From contig SIAP01000024.1 of NCBI GenBank assembly GCA_009691725.1, positions 1 to 34,333 on the forward strand: a DNA stretch of 34,333 nt. Direction: 5' to 3'. The stretch comes from Phycisphaerales bacterium (GTDB taxonomy: Bacteria > Planctomycetota > Phycisphaerae > Phycisphaerales > SM1A02). A program made the translations under genes and the position numbers. Numbering within the stretch: the first letter of the stretch is position 1; each line of letters starts with the position of its first letter. The notes beneath the pieces are model-generated. The model had not been told where the DNA came from. It searched no databases and was given only the letters and a program-made list of their open reading frames with translations. Below, one piece after another: positions 15,499-24,383 of the stretch.

Positions 15499-16829
15499 CG
15501 CGGCACTGCGAGAATCCGTGCGACAACTTCGCCGACAGGGATCAGCGATTGCGTCCCTGCGCCAAGATCTTTCCACGCGATCATTCCTTGCTCGAGTTCG
15601 CCGCCCAAGATCAAAGCGTGCCGCGCGCGACACTTCACCGCTTCACTGAGCAGCTTTCCGACATTGCGAGTGGTCTTGTAGGTGTGACGGACATGCAATC
15701 CCGCACGGCGCATGCTGGCTGCAAGTTGCGGGAGAAGTTGTTCTGCTTCGGGAGAGCCCGCAGAAACCAGAAAGACATCGGGTCGTGGCAAGAGCGTGAG
15801 ATCATCATCGCTCGGCAACTTGCCTCGGTCGCGCAAGAGGAGTCCGATCACGACATCACCCATGCCAAACCCGACCGCAGGCATCGAGGGTCCGCCAAAG
15901 GACTCGATCAACTTGTCATATCGACCGCCGCCTGCGATCGCCCGTTCAGCGCCGCTTGCCTCATGCACCTCGAAGACTGATCCCGTGTAATAGGCGAGAC
16001 CGCGCACAATTCCAAAGTCAAGATCGCACCAGTGTCCCAGTCCCGCCGAGATGAGCCGCTGATTCAATTCAACGAGTGGCTGCGCATCGGTCGGGGAACA
16101 ACCGAGCGCGCCCGCGATGGTGTCCGCGCTGCTCTCGATGGAAAGTTGTGTTCTCGCGATCATCGCAAGCCGCGTCGTGGCGGATGCACCGAGCCCGATC
16201 GCGAGGGCACGCGCATCGAATTCCGAAGGCTCCATCTTGTCACGACGATCGAGGAGCGCGAAGGCATCTGCCAATCGTTCGGTCTGCGCACCGAGCGCGT
16301 GCAGTGCAGCGGCCACAACTCCGCGGTGGCTCAGTTTCACGCGGACATCGCTGTGCGACAACCCGAGCCGTTCCATCGCGACGACAGCGGTGGACAGCAC
16401 GTCCACTTCTGCCTGCGGACCCTCGACTCCGATCAGATCCACATTCCACTGGATGAATTCACGCAGACGCCCCCGCTGTGGTCGTTCGGCGCGAAAGTGG
16501 GTGGGAATCGCAAACCACTTGATTGGCTGGGGCAAACTGCTTGCGCGAGCCGCGACCATGCGCGCAAGGGTTGGCGTGAACTCTGGACGAAGCGCGTAAT
16601 CATCCTCGCCACCAGCACGCCGAAAGGAAAACAGTTCGTTGATGATGCCGTCGCCGCTCTTCACCGTGTACAGCGCGAGATGTTCAAAGGTCGGTCCATC
16701 GATCTCATCGAATCCGTGATCGATCGACGATTCGCGCCACGCCTTCTCGATGTGTCGACGCACCGCCATTTCTGGGGGATAGAAATCACGCGTGCCTTTG
16801 GGAGGCTGACGAGGAGCGGGAGCCGACAT
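15495..16829 (-). CDS. hisS: Histidyl-tRNA synthetase
   Basis: A 444-residue class II aminoacyl-tRNA synthetase that charges tRNA-His. Conserved parts: PPKGTRDFYPPEM at the N-terminus, ALRPEFTPTLARMV, motif 2 FRAERPQRGRLREFIQWNVDLIG, the histidine-specific VRGLAYYTGSVFEV, IAGGGRYDKLIESFGG, motif 3 PAVGFGMGDVVI, and a C-terminal anticodon-binding domain (about residues 350-444). ATG 16829 gives the usual N-terminus; the longer frame upstream adds unrelated residues. No ribosome site is visible. Neighbours are functionally unrelated. Confidence 0.95.
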   Translation of the reverse strand: MSAPAPRQPPKGTRDFYPPEMAVRRHIEKAWRESSIDHGFDEIDGPTFEHLALYTVKSGDGIINELFSFRRAGGEDDYALRPEFTPTLARMVAARASSLPQPIKWFAIPTHFRAERPQRGRLREFIQWNVDLIGVEGPQAEVDVLSTAVVAMERLGLSHSDVRVKLSHRGVVAAALHALGAQTERLADAFALLDRRDKMEPSEFDARALAIGLGASATTRLAMIARTQLSIESSADTIAGALGCSPTDAQPLVELNQRLISAGLGHWCDLDFGIVRGLAYYTGSVFEVHEASGAERAIAGGGRYDKLIESFGGPSMPAVGFGMGDVVIGLLLRDRGKLPSDDDLTLLPRPDVFLVSAGSPEAEQLLPQLAASMRRAGLHVRHTYKTTRNVGKLLSEAVKCRARHALILGGELEQGMIAWKDLGAGTQSLIPVGEVVARILAVPR

Positions 16830-16936
16830 AGGTCGAGTGTATGAAAGTGGGTTGCGCCCGCGACTGACGCCTTCGAGCGCATGAGTGTGCGACAGTCCAC
16901 CGAGGCGCTCGTGCCTCTCCACGCATCAGCTCTGAA

Positions 16937-18610
16937 TCACCACTCGGGACCGCCGCCGTAACGACCGAACACGTCTGCCATCGCATTGACCATCTCGCCA
17001 AGTGTGCACCGACCATGGGCGGCCGCGACAAGCGCGGGCATCGTGTTCTCATCCGCGCGCGCGGCGCGGCGAATCTCATCCAAACAGCGACGCGCACAAT
17101 CCGCATCACGATTCTTGCGAAACGCACTCAATCGATCGCACTGCACGGTTTCAACGGCGTGCGGTATCTGCAGGATCTCCATCGTGCGCTCTTCATTCCC
17201 CTCGTGATATGCGTTCACGCCGACAACAATGCGATCCCCCGCTTCCATCTCTTGTCCCACTCGGTAACTCGCCTCTGCGATGCACCGTCTGAAGTGCCCC
17301 TTGTGAATCCCAGCGACCACGCCACCCATCTCATCAATCTCGCGAATCATGCCGTTGGCATCGGACTCCATCTGATCGGTGAGAGCTTCAACGAACCACG
17401 AACCACCAAGTGGATCAACTGTGCGATGCACCCCCGTTTCGTGCGCAAGAATCTGCTGAGTTCGCAAAGCGACTCGCACGGCTTGTTCGGTTGGCAGACC
17501 GAGTGTCTCGTCCATACTGTCGGTGTGCAAGCTCTGACAACCGCCGAGCACGCCGGCCATTGCTTGATACGCAACACGGATGATGTTGTTGAGTGGCTGT
17601 TGCTCCGTGAGCGAGCATCCCGCGGTTTGCACATGCGTTCGCATCAACCATGACCGCTCGTTCTTCGCGCCGAATCGCTCCCGCATGGCGTGTGCCCAGA
17701 TGCGACGCGCCGCCCGCAACTTGCAGATCTCTTCAAAGAACTCGTTATGGCTATTGAAGAAAAACGAAAGCCGAGGCGCGAACGCATCAACGGGCATTCC
17801 GCGCTTCAATCCCCACTCGACATACTCCATTCCATCACGCAACGTGAAGGCGAGTTCCTGTGTCGCAGTCGAACCTGCCTCACGGATGTGGTATCCACTA
17901 ATCGAAACGCTGTTCCAACGGGGGGTGTGCTGACCAGCAAACTCCATGGTGTCCACGACAAGTTTGACACTCGCTTCGGGTGGATAGATGAACTCGTTCT
18001 GCGCGTGAAACTCCTTCAAGATGTCGTTCTGGAGTGTGCCGCCGAGTCGATCCCACGAGATGCCACGCTCTTGGGCCATCGCCAAGTACATCGCCCAGAT
18101 CACAGCGGCAGGGCCGTTGATGGTCTGGCTCACGGTGACATCGCCAATTGGAATGTCGGCGTAGAGCCGAGCCATGTCATCGATCGTTGAGATGGCGACA
18201 CCGCATCGACCGACCTCGCCAACAGCGAGTGGGTCATCCGAATCGCGACCCATCAGCGTCGGCAGATCGAATGCAGTCGAAAGCCCCGTGTTTGCCTTGG
18301 TCCCTTTGGCATTCTCCAAGAGATATTTGAACCGCTTGTTGGTGTCTTCGGCGCTGCCAAATCCCGCGAACTGCCGCATCGTCCAGAGCCTTCCGCGGTA
18401 CATCGTCTTGTGGATGCCACGGGTGTATGGAAAGGTTCCAGCGTCTGAGATTCGCTCACTGGGTCTCGCCGCATTCTTCGGATCGACCGCGCTCACCGCG
18501 TCTGGACCATACTGCGCGTCGATCTCATACCCCGACAAGGACACAGATTCGGGATCGACAGAAATGCGTGGTGCGCCAGCAGTATGCGACTTGGATGGAA
18601 CAGTACTCAT
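16937..18610 (-). CDS. B12-dependent acyl-CoA mutase, large subunit (isobutyryl-CoA mutase-like)
   Basis: A 557-residue catalytic TIM-barrel subunit of the methylmalonyl-CoA mutase superfamily without the B12-binding domain, which must come from a separate small subunit not in this window. Family motifs include [52 protein letters not shown] and [19 protein letters not shown]. Two specificity positions are informative. Phe81 in RQFAGFG replaces the Tyr (Tyr89 in Propionibacterium MCM), and Gln204 in KEFHAQNEF replaces the Arg (Arg207) that binds the methylmalonyl carboxylate. Both changes are those recalled for isobutyryl-CoA mutase, so rearrangement of isobutyryl-/n-butyryl-CoA or a similar uncharged acyl-CoA is more likely than methylmalonyl-CoA. 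The start ATG is at 18610. Confidence 0.85.
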   Translation of the reverse strand: MSTVPSKSHTAGAPRISVDPESVSLSGYEIDAQYGPDAVSAVDPKNAARPSERISDAGTFPYTRGIHKTMYRGRLWTMRQFAGFGSAEDTNKRFKYLLENAKGTKANTGLSTAFDLPTLMGRDSDDPLAVGEVGRCGVAISTIDDMARLYADIPIGDVTVSQTINGPAAVIWAMYLAMAQERGISWDRLGGTLQNDILKEFHAQNEFIYPPEASVKLVVDTMEFAGQHTPRWNSVSISGYHIREAGSTATQELAFTLRDGMEYVEWGLKRGMPVDAFAPRLSFFFNSHNEFFEEICKLRAARRIWAHAMRERFGAKNERSWLMRTHVQTAGCSLTEQQPLNNIIRVAYQAMAGVLGGCQSLHTDSMDETLGLPTEQAVRVALRTQQILAHETGVHRTVDPLGGSWFVEALTDQMESDANGMIREIDEMGGVVAGIHKGHFRRCIAEASYRVGQEMEAGDRIVVGVNAYHEGNEERTMEILQIPHAVETVQCDRLSAFRKNRDADCARRCLDEIRRAARADENTMPALVAAAHGRCTLGEMVNAMADVFGRYGGGPEW

Positions 18611-18666
18611 CGGCAGAGCATCCTAGCGTGGTCACCATCATCGCTAGTATCGCTCGCACTGTGACA

Positions 18667-19776
18667 ATGCACGTTTCGATCGTCGTGCCGACCTACCGCG
18701 AAGCACTCAACATCCCCGAACTCACCAAGCGAATCGACGCGGCGATGCGTCCGACAGGGCACACATTCGATCTATGGTTGATGGATGATCCGTCCAACGA
18801 TGGCGTCGAAAAAGTGGTTCGCGATCTTGGCTACTCGTGGGTGCATCTTGTCACGCGAACCCCGCCGCGCGGGCTTGGATTTGCGGTTCTTGAAGGACTT
18901 CGCAAGGCTCCCGGCGACATCCTCGTGGTGATGGATGCTGACCTCTCACATCCACCGGAACGAATCCCGGATCTCGTCTCTGCCGCAGAACGACCGGAGA
19001 ATGACTTGGTCATCGGATCGCGCTACGCACCAGGCGGGACAATCGCCGGAGATTGGTCTTTGCTGCGTCATATCAACAGTCGTGCCGCAACACTGCTCGC
19101 GCGACTCTTCACATGGGTGAAGGACCCCATGAGCGGATTTCTTGCGATGCGCAAGGACATCTTGGACCGCGCCGCTGGCGATCTCGATCCGATTGGCTAC
19201 AAGATCGGCCTCGAACTGATCGTGAAGTGTCGATGTCGCCGGGTCGCCGAAGTCCCAATTCACTTCAGCGATCGGCAACTCGGAAAGAGCAAGATGGGCC
19301 TCAAAGAACAGATTCGATATGTCGTCCATGTCCGCAGGCTCGCACGCTGGAAGTATGGCGAACTGGCTCGCTTTGCAGAGTTTGGAATCGTTGGACTGAC
19401 TGGCGTCTTCGTAAATCTGCTGGTGGTCACTCTCGTGAGCGAGCAAATGAGCCGCATGGGATTTGCTGCGAGCGCGCGGCTGAACACGGCAATCACGCTC
19501 GCCGTGTTCGCATCAATGACCACGAACTTCTTTCTCAATCGGATGGCGACATTTTCGGACAAGGCGACAAAGAGTCTCGGGCGTGCGTATCTGACCTTTG
19601 TCGCCGTCTGCCTCATCGGCGGCGTTGTGAATTGGTGGACAACCAAACGACTGGCAACTGAGTGGCACGAGATCACGCTTGGGCTGCAGATTGCGGCACT
19701 CTGCGGCGTCGCGGCGGGGATGTTGTTCAATTACGCCGGCGCGCGGATGTTTGTCTTTCGCACCAAACGCACATGA
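18667..19776 (+). CDS. GT2 glycosyltransferase with C-terminal GtrA membrane domain (polyprenol-phosphate sugar transferase type)
   Basis: A 369-residue protein. Residues 1-230 are a family 2 glycosyltransferase like dolichyl/polyprenyl-phosphate mannosyl- or glucosyltransferases: VSIVVPTYREALNIPELTKRI, DDPSNDG, MDADLSHPPERIPDLV (catalytic DxD-type), VIGSRYAPGG and QLGKSKMGLKEQIRY. Residues about 240-365 form a four-helix GtrA-like membrane domain (AEFGIVGLTGVFVNLLVV, NFFLNRMATFSD, LFNYAGARMFVF). It probably loads a sugar from a nucleotide donor onto a polyprenyl phosphate at the inner face of the membrane for later transfer outside. GTG 18661 is an alternative start. Divergent from the mutase gene with a gap of about 56 bases. 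Confidence 0.88.
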   Translation: MHVSIVVPTYREALNIPELTKRIDAAMRPTGHTFDLWLMDDPSNDGVEKVVRDLGYSWVHLVTRTPPRGLGFAVLEGLRKAPGDILVVMDADLSHPPERIPDLVSAAERPENDLVIGSRYAPGGTIAGDWSLLRHINSRAATLLARLFTWVKDPMSGFLAMRKDILDRAAGDLDPIGYKIGLELIVKCRCRRVAEVPIHFSDRQLGKSKMGLKEQIRYVVHVRRLARWKYGELARFAEFGIVGLTGVFVNLLVVTLVSEQMSRMGFAASARLNTAITLAVFASMTTNFFLNRMATFSDKATKSLGRAYLTFVAVCLIGGVVNWWTTKRLATEWHEITLGLQIAALCGVAAGMLFNYAGARMFVFRTKRT

Positions 19777-19790
19777 CCCCGAGGGGGCGG

Positions 19791-20654
19791 TCAGCGTGAA
19801 TACTCAAACACGCCGCGATTCGTCTTGTTGCCAAGTCGCCCAGATGTCACGAGTTGTCGAAGCATCGGGCACGGGAAGAACTTCGCATCGCCGAGTTCGC
19901 GGTAGAGCACCATCATGATGTCGTGGCAGACATCGAGCCCGATGAAGTCTGCAAGACGCAGCGGTCCCATCGGAAAATTGCAGCCGAGCACCATGATCTG
20001 ATCGATGTCCTCTGCTGTGGCGACACCTTCCATGCATGCATAGAACGCTTCGTTGATGAGCGGCATCAGCACCCGGTTGGACACGAATCCAGCACGATCA
20101 TTGGCGGGCACTGGCGTCTTCCCCATCGCACGCGCGAGATCCAGCGTGCGTGCAACGGTTTCGTCGCTTGTGGCAAGCCCGCGAATCACTTCGACGAGTT
20201 TCATCACTGGCACGGGATTGAAAAAGTGCATGCCGATCACCTGGCTCGCACGCGCTCCCGCTGCGGTTGCGATGTCGGTAATCGAAATCGAACTTGTGTT
20301 CGTCGCAAGCAGCGTGTCAGCAGCGAAGGTTTCTGCGAAGGCGCGAAAGAGCTTCTTCTTCACATCGGGATTCTCACTGGCGGCCTCCACAACGCAGTCG
20401 GCATCTGTGACTGCCGCAAAGTCTGCGCCGTATGAAAGGCGACTCGCCGCTGCGTGCGCCTCATCCGCGGTCATCTTTTGCTTTTCGACGAGCCGAGCAA
20501 ACTGTTTTGTGTGATAGCCGCGTGCCTTGTCAAGTTGCGCCGCGCTCACATCGACCTGCACCGCTCGAAGACCACACTGCGCAGCGGTGAGAGCGATTCC
20601 CGATCCCATGGTTCCTGCACCGACAACGACGATGGTCTTCACTGGTCTTGACAT
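19791..20654 (-). CDS. 3-hydroxyacyl-CoA (3-hydroxybutyryl-CoA) dehydrogenase
   Basis: A 287-residue NAD(P)-dependent dehydrogenase of the 3-hydroxyacyl-CoA family, interconverting acetoacetyl-CoA and 3-hydroxybutyryl-CoA in fatty-acid or butanoate metabolism. It begins with the dinucleotide loop IVVVGAGTMGSGIAL. Further family marks are DADCVVEAASENPDVKK, ATNTSSISI, the catalytic His in GMHFFNPVPVMKLVEVI, and NDRAGFVSNRVLMPLINEA. Length matches the stand-alone (Hbd/PaaH-like) type. ATG 20654 gives the canonical N-terminus; a GTG nine codons upstream is less likely. It lies 46 bases downstream of nadC on the same strand; the two functions are unrelated. Confidence 0.9.
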   Translation of the reverse strand: MSRPVKTIVVVGAGTMGSGIALTAAQCGLRAVQVDVSAAQLDKARGYHTKQFARLVEKQKMTADEAHAAASRLSYGADFAAVTDADCVVEAASENPDVKKKLFRAFAETFAADTLLATNTSSISITDIATAAGARASQVIGMHFFNPVPVMKLVEVIRGLATSDETVARTLDLARAMGKTPVPANDRAGFVSNRVLMPLINEAFYACMEGVATAEDIDQIMVLGCNFPMGPLRLADFIGLDVCHDIMMVLYRELGDAKFFPCPMLRQLVTSGRLGNKTNRGVFEYSR

Positions 20655-20700
20655 AGGTGCGCAATGGTAAGGGGCACTCACCCATCCATGCCAGACGAGG

Positions 20701-21612
20701 TCAGTCCATGTCGAGCGCGAGATCGATCGACCCCGCCCCGTGCGTCAGTGCTCCCACACTGATGCGATCGACTCCCGTGCGTGCGATCGCTGCGATTGTC
20801 TCGAGGCGAACTCCGCCGGACGCTTCCAGGAGCATCGTGGGGTTGGTCTTCCCGCGCATCTCCACGGCGCGCGCGAGAAGATCCACGGAAAAGTTATCGA
20901 GGAGTGCGATGTCGACTGTGTTCGCCGGCAGCGCCAGCAGTGCTTCGAATTGTTCGATCGTGTCTGCCTCCACGCAGACGAATCGAAGTGGAGTCCCCGC
21001 GGCGCGCATTCGGGGCACTGCCTCTTGAATGCGACGGGCGTACTCCGTTGGTGAAAGCCCAGCGATGTGATTGTCTTTCACGAGGACTGCGTCGTCGAGT
21101 CCCATCCGGTGCAGCTCTCCCCCGCCGCACGCCACTGCATACTTCTGCAGCCACCTCAGTCCTGGGATTGTCTTGCGCGTATCGCAGACCCTTGCCCGCG
21201 TGCCCGCGACTGCGTCCACATACCGCGAGGTGACCGTCGCAGTCGCCATCGCAATCGAAAGCAGGTTGAGCAGCGACCTCTCGATGGGAAGGATGTTGGT
21301 CAATGAACCACGCAGGTGAATGAGCGTGGTCCCTTCGGCGACACGGACGCCATCTGCGATGCCCTCTTCGAGCGAACCCCGCAACTCACGACCCTGCAGA
21401 AACCCGTCAAGCAATCCCATCCCGGAACAGACACCGGGTTGCCGCGCAACAATCCTTCCCGCTCGTATCTGCGGCGAATCGCAAAGGAATCGCGTGGTGA
21501 TATCGCGCTGCGCCCCATCCTCCTCAAGCGTCTGGGCAATCGTGCGAGTGAGGTGACCCGCTGAAAGGTCGCGCCAGAGCGCTGCGAGGGTGGAACTTTC
21601 AATAACAATCAC
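20701..21612 (-). CDS. nadC: Nicotinate-nucleotide pyrophosphorylase (carboxylating)
   Basis: A 303-residue enzyme that converts quinolinate and PRPP to nicotinate mononucleotide, CO2 and diphosphate in de novo NAD synthesis. Motifs: EEDGAQRDITTRFL near the N-terminus, RKTIPGLRWLQKYAVACGGG followed by HRMGLDDAVLVKDNHI (substrate-binding Arg/His/Lys cluster), LLEASGGV and DRISVGALTHGA. Length is somewhat above the usual 270-290 residues. The start appears to be GTG 21612 with GGGAG immediately before it, closer than ideal. nadA and nadB are not in this window. Confidence 0.93.
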   Translation of the reverse strand: MIVIESSTLAALWRDLSAGHLTRTIAQTLEEDGAQRDITTRFLCDSPQIRAGRIVARQPGVCSGMGLLDGFLQGRELRGSLEEGIADGVRVAEGTTLIHLRGSLTNILPIERSLLNLLSIAMATATVTSRYVDAVAGTRARVCDTRKTIPGLRWLQKYAVACGGGELHRMGLDDAVLVKDNHIAGLSPTEYARRIQEAVPRMRAAGTPLRFVCVEADTIEQFEALLALPANTVDIALLDNFSVDLLARAVEMRGKTNPTMLLEASGGVRLETIAAIARTGVDRISVGALTHGAGSIDLALDMD

Positions 21613-21675
21613 TCCCGCATTCTATTGCGGGGGCGTCGGTCGAATTGACTGAACCGGCCGTTGATTGGGCGCGAC

Positions 21676-22290
21676 TCAGTTCCGTCGGCGACGAGCGATC
21701 AAGCCCGCCATCGCACCGAGCGCAAGCACGGCTGGGGATGGAATCACACCAACGACCACATGGTTCGAAGACGCGAAAGTTCCGTTGGATCCAGATCCGA
21801 ATGTCGAAATTGTGATCGAATGGATCGCACCGCTTGTGCTGATGAATCCGGTAAAGCTGTTATCGCTCGCCGACGCGAAGACATACGAGACGCCATTGAC
21901 TTCGGCGCTGACGAATCCGCCGGCGCTGCTGAAATCCGCGTTTGTATTGAAGAAATCTCCGCCGATCGCGAACACATTGTTGTTGGCGAATGTGAACGTC
22001 AACGGGGCGTTTTGATGATTGGTCGACATGATTCCGCCGCCCGCATAGAGCCCCCCGACTCCAGCAGCGGTCCATGATGAATCGCCGCTTCCGCCCGCGA
22101 GTCCACTCTCGTAGTAGCCCGAGTAACCCGCAAAGTCTTCGTGCAGAACAGTTCCGCTCATCGAGGCGACAATGCCGTCGAAAAGCGCGCTGCTGCTGAC
22201 GACCATCATCGCTGCGCCGGCATCAACCACCGTCAATGAAATTGTTGTTGCGGCGACGAGAGTTGAGATAATCGAGGCGTGGTTGGTCAT
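21676..22290 (-). CDS. Exported PEP-CTERM-like surface protein
   Basis: A 204-residue secreted protein with N-terminal signal segment (residues 1-26, ASIISTLVAATTISLTVVDAGAA), a middle rich in Gly, Ser, Asn and aromatic residues, and a C-terminal sorting signal: IPSP, then the hydrophobic AVLALGAMAGLIA, then RRRRN. This is the tripartite PEP-CTERM arrangement with a planctomycete variant of the motif. PEP-CTERM proteins are processed by an exosortase and end up at the surface or in a matrix; no exosortase gene is in this window. ATG 22290 has a strong GGAGAG ribosome site. A good promoter lies at 22332-22360. Function beyond surface location unknown. Confidence 0.85.
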   Translation of the reverse strand: MTNHASIISTLVAATTISLTVVDAGAAMMVVSSSALFDGIVASMSGTVLHEDFAGYSGYYESGLAGGSGDSSWTAAGVGGLYAGGGIMSTNHQNAPLTFTFANNNVFAIGGDFFNTNADFSSAGGFVSAEVNGVSYVFASASDNSFTGFISTSGAIHSITISTFGSGSNGTFASSNHVVVGVIPSPAVLALGAMAGLIARRRRN

Positions 22291-22331
22291 AGGGCTCTCC
22301 AGCAATCCTTGACCTCCCTCAGAACTCCAAG

Positions 22332-22360
22332 AATATACGTGACGAAACACCCTCATGCAA
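22332..22360 (-). promoter_or_regulatory. Sigma-70-type promoter of the PEP-CTERM-like gene
   Basis: On the minus strand TTGCAT (22360-22355) and TATATT (22337-22332) are separated by exactly 17 bases, giving a predicted start near 22325 and a leader of about 35 bases that contains the GGAGAG ribosome site of the gene at 22290. This is one of the best promoter matches in the window. Confidence 0.6.
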
Positions 22361-22378
22361 GTAAGCGGCCGTTATTTC

Positions 22379-22409
22379 TCAAAAAGCGCATTTTGCTTTC
22401 GCAAAGCGA
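22379..22409 (-). terminator. Possible intrinsic terminator of the citrate synthase gene
   Basis: Downstream of the gene ending at 22416, the minus strand reads GCTTTGCGAAAGC (five-base stem, short loop) followed about ten bases later by CTTTTT. An alternative fold pairs AAAGC with GCTTT next to the T-run. The stem is short and A/T-rich, so activity is uncertain. Confidence 0.35.
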
Positions 22410-22415
22410 CGGTGT

Positions 22416-23576
22416 TCAAACTCGCCAACCCTGTACAGCTGGTCCAGAATATGTCGCTAGAGGCCTGATGATACGGTTATTCGCGTGCTGTTCCATGGCG
22501 TGGGCGCACCAGCCGGTGATCCGAGATGCGACGAATATCGGCGTGTATTGAGGCACGGGAATTCCCATGCAGAAATATGTAATGCCGCATGGGAAGTCGA
22601 CATTGGGGTGAATCGCCTTGTCTCGCAGCATGATCGCTTGAACGGAATCCCCCAAATCGAACCACTTCTGACCACTTGGACCAAGGTTGGCAGCGAGCTT
22701 GAGCCCCCACGCGCGCAAGATCGGTGCGCGGTGATCGCCATTCTTGTAGACGCGGTGCCCAAATCCCATCAGCTTGCGCTTTTCGGCAAACGCGCGCTTC
22801 ATCCACGTTTCGACGCTCATCGCTCCACCAGCGCAATCGGCATCGATGTCCTTGAGCATTTCCATCGCCATCTCATTCGCCCCACCATGCAGTGGACCCT
22901 TCAACGCACCGATCGCACCGCAAATTGCGCTGTGCAGATCGGTCTCGGTACTCGCAATCACGCGCGCCGCGAATGTGCTCGCATTGAAGTCGTGCTCTGC
23001 GTAGAGCACGAGGCTGACATCCATCACACGCGCAGTCAACTCGTCGGGCTTCTTTCCAGTGATGCACCAGAGCAGGTTCGCGGCGTGCGAAAGCGTCGCA
23101 TCTGGTTCAACTGGCGCTCGACCTTCGCGCGCAGCCTGACAGACTCCGATGATCGTTGGAATCTGCGCAAGCAGTCGCTTTGATTTTCGCAATTCCGCAG
23201 CGGGATCATTCGATTCGCACTCCGCATCAAGGTGTGAGAGCAGCGAGATTCCAGTTCGCAGGATGCACATCGGATGTGCGGACGGGCTCTCCTTCACGAC
23301 GCGCACGACTGCGTCGCGAACACTTGCTGGAATCGCTCGCAACCCCCCCTGCTCGCGTTTGAATTCCGCGATCTCGGTCGCGGATGGTTTATGACCGACG
23401 AGCAACAAGTACGCAACCTCATCAAACGACGCATGCGCCGCAAGATCTGCAATCTCGTAGCCGCGGTAGACCAACTGCGTCTGATTCACCTCGCAAATGG
23501 CAGTGTCACCCACCGTTTGACCTGCGAGTCCCCGCGTGTCTGGCACCTTTGTCGCCTGTGGAGCAGTTGCATTCAT
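22416..23576 (-). CDS. Citrate synthase / 2-methylcitrate synthase
   Basis: A 386-residue type II citrate synthase family enzyme condensing oxaloacetate with acetyl-CoA or propionyl-CoA. Key parts: GLAGQTVGDTAICEV and LVYRGYEIADLA at the N-terminus, ALKGPLHGGANE with a catalytic His, GFGHRVYKNGDHRA with the second catalytic His, and VDFPCGITYFCMGIP with the catalytic Asp. The short form without an N-terminal extension groups with PrpC-type and Gram-positive-type citrate synthases. A PrpB-like lyase is encoded about 2 kb away (25406-26287), which makes a methylcitrate role reasonable, but no prpD is present and it could equally be the TCA-cycle enzyme. Confidence 0.92.
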   Translation of the reverse strand: MNATAPQATKVPDTRGLAGQTVGDTAICEVNQTQLVYRGYEIADLAAHASFDEVAYLLLVGHKPSATEIAEFKREQGGLRAIPASVRDAVVRVVKESPSAHPMCILRTGISLLSHLDAECESNDPAAELRKSKRLLAQIPTIIGVCQAAREGRAPVEPDATLSHAANLLWCITGKKPDELTARVMDVSLVLYAEHDFNASTFAARVIASTETDLHSAICGAIGALKGPLHGGANEMAMEMLKDIDADCAGGAMSVETWMKRAFAEKRKLMGFGHRVYKNGDHRAPILRAWGLKLAANLGPSGQKWFDLGDSVQAIMLRDKAIHPNVDFPCGITYFCMGIPVPQYTPIFVASRITGWCAHAMEQHANNRIIRPLATYSGPAVQGWRV

Positions 23577-23617
23577 TGGATCATCGATACTAGCGCAGTC
23601 ACTCCTTTGCGATCACA

Positions 23618-24331
23618 ATGCCTCGCATGAGCACGCAGACTCTTTCGATCCGTCATTCGCTTCCAGGGAGGCGCGTCGCACGCACACTCGCCGTCGGTGT
23701 CGTCGCATGTTGCATTCCAGTTGGATGCGGAACAGAGACATCCGCGAGGATCGATCCAGCAATGCCGTCGATGAATAGCAGCGAGGTTGCGACTGCGATG
23801 GCCGGCAGTTACAGCAACGCAGCGCAAGCACATGTGGACACATCATTCCAGTCGCTCACGCTGCACATGAGGGCAATCTGGGTGGACCGTGCGGACGGCC
23901 TTTGGCTCTATGTCGAGCAATCACTTGCGACAACTCCAGAGAAGCCCTATCGACAGCGTGTCTATCAGGTCGTCGATGGCCTCGATGCAACATCGGTCGA
24001 GTGCAGAATCTTTGATCTCCCAGGTCATCCTCTGCAGTTCGCGGGCGCATGGTCAGAGGATCGACCTCTCGATTCGCTCACCCCAGATCTGCTGAGTCCT
24101 CGCGAAGGATGCACCATCACGCTGCGACGGGACGCGCTTGGCGAGTGGCTCGGCACGACCGCGCAGAATGAGTGTGCCACGACATATCACGGAGCGTCGT
24201 ACGCGACGACGACCCTGACACTCACACAGCGCGCAGCGAAGTCTTGGGATCGGGGCTATGACAGCAGTGGGAAACAGGTCTGGGGATCGACGACTGGACC
24301 CTATGACTTTGTAAAGTCGTCGAAGCCGTAA
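23618..24331 (+). CDS. CpcT/CpeT-family lipoprotein
   Basis: A 237-residue exported protein. Residues 18-37 are a lipoprotein signal ending in IPVGC (Cys37). The rest follows the CpcT/CpeT pattern: MAGSYSNAAQA, FQSLTLHMRAIWVD, GLWLYVEQSLATTPEKPYRQRVYQV, LTPDLLSPREGCTITLRR, GTTAQNECATTYHGASYATTTLTL and the C-terminal WDRGYDSSGKQVWGSTTGPYDF. In cyanobacteria CpcT and CpeT attach bilins to phycobiliproteins, but exported homologues occur in non-photosynthetic bacteria with unknown function. Nothing in the window suggests phycobilisomes. ATG 23627 is an alternative start. Divergent from citrate synthase with only 41 bases between. Confidence 0.85.
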   Translation: MPRMSTQTLSIRHSLPGRRVARTLAVGVVACCIPVGCGTETSARIDPAMPSMNSSEVATAMAGSYSNAAQAHVDTSFQSLTLHMRAIWVDRADGLWLYVEQSLATTPEKPYRQRVYQVVDGLDATSVECRIFDLPGHPLQFAGAWSEDRPLDSLTPDLLSPREGCTITLRRDALGEWLGTTAQNECATTYHGASYATTTLTLTQRAAKSWDRGYDSSGKQVWGSTTGPYDFVKSSKP

Positions 24332-24383
24332 GAGCCTGTGACGTCATCGACACCTGTGCGAACTGCACCACGTCTGGCACTTC

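Noticed and set aside
21676-22356. Longer start (22356) of the first PEP-CTERM-like protein
   Set aside because: The extra residues cover the promoter and leader, while ATG 22290 has a strong ribosome site and begins a signal peptide.
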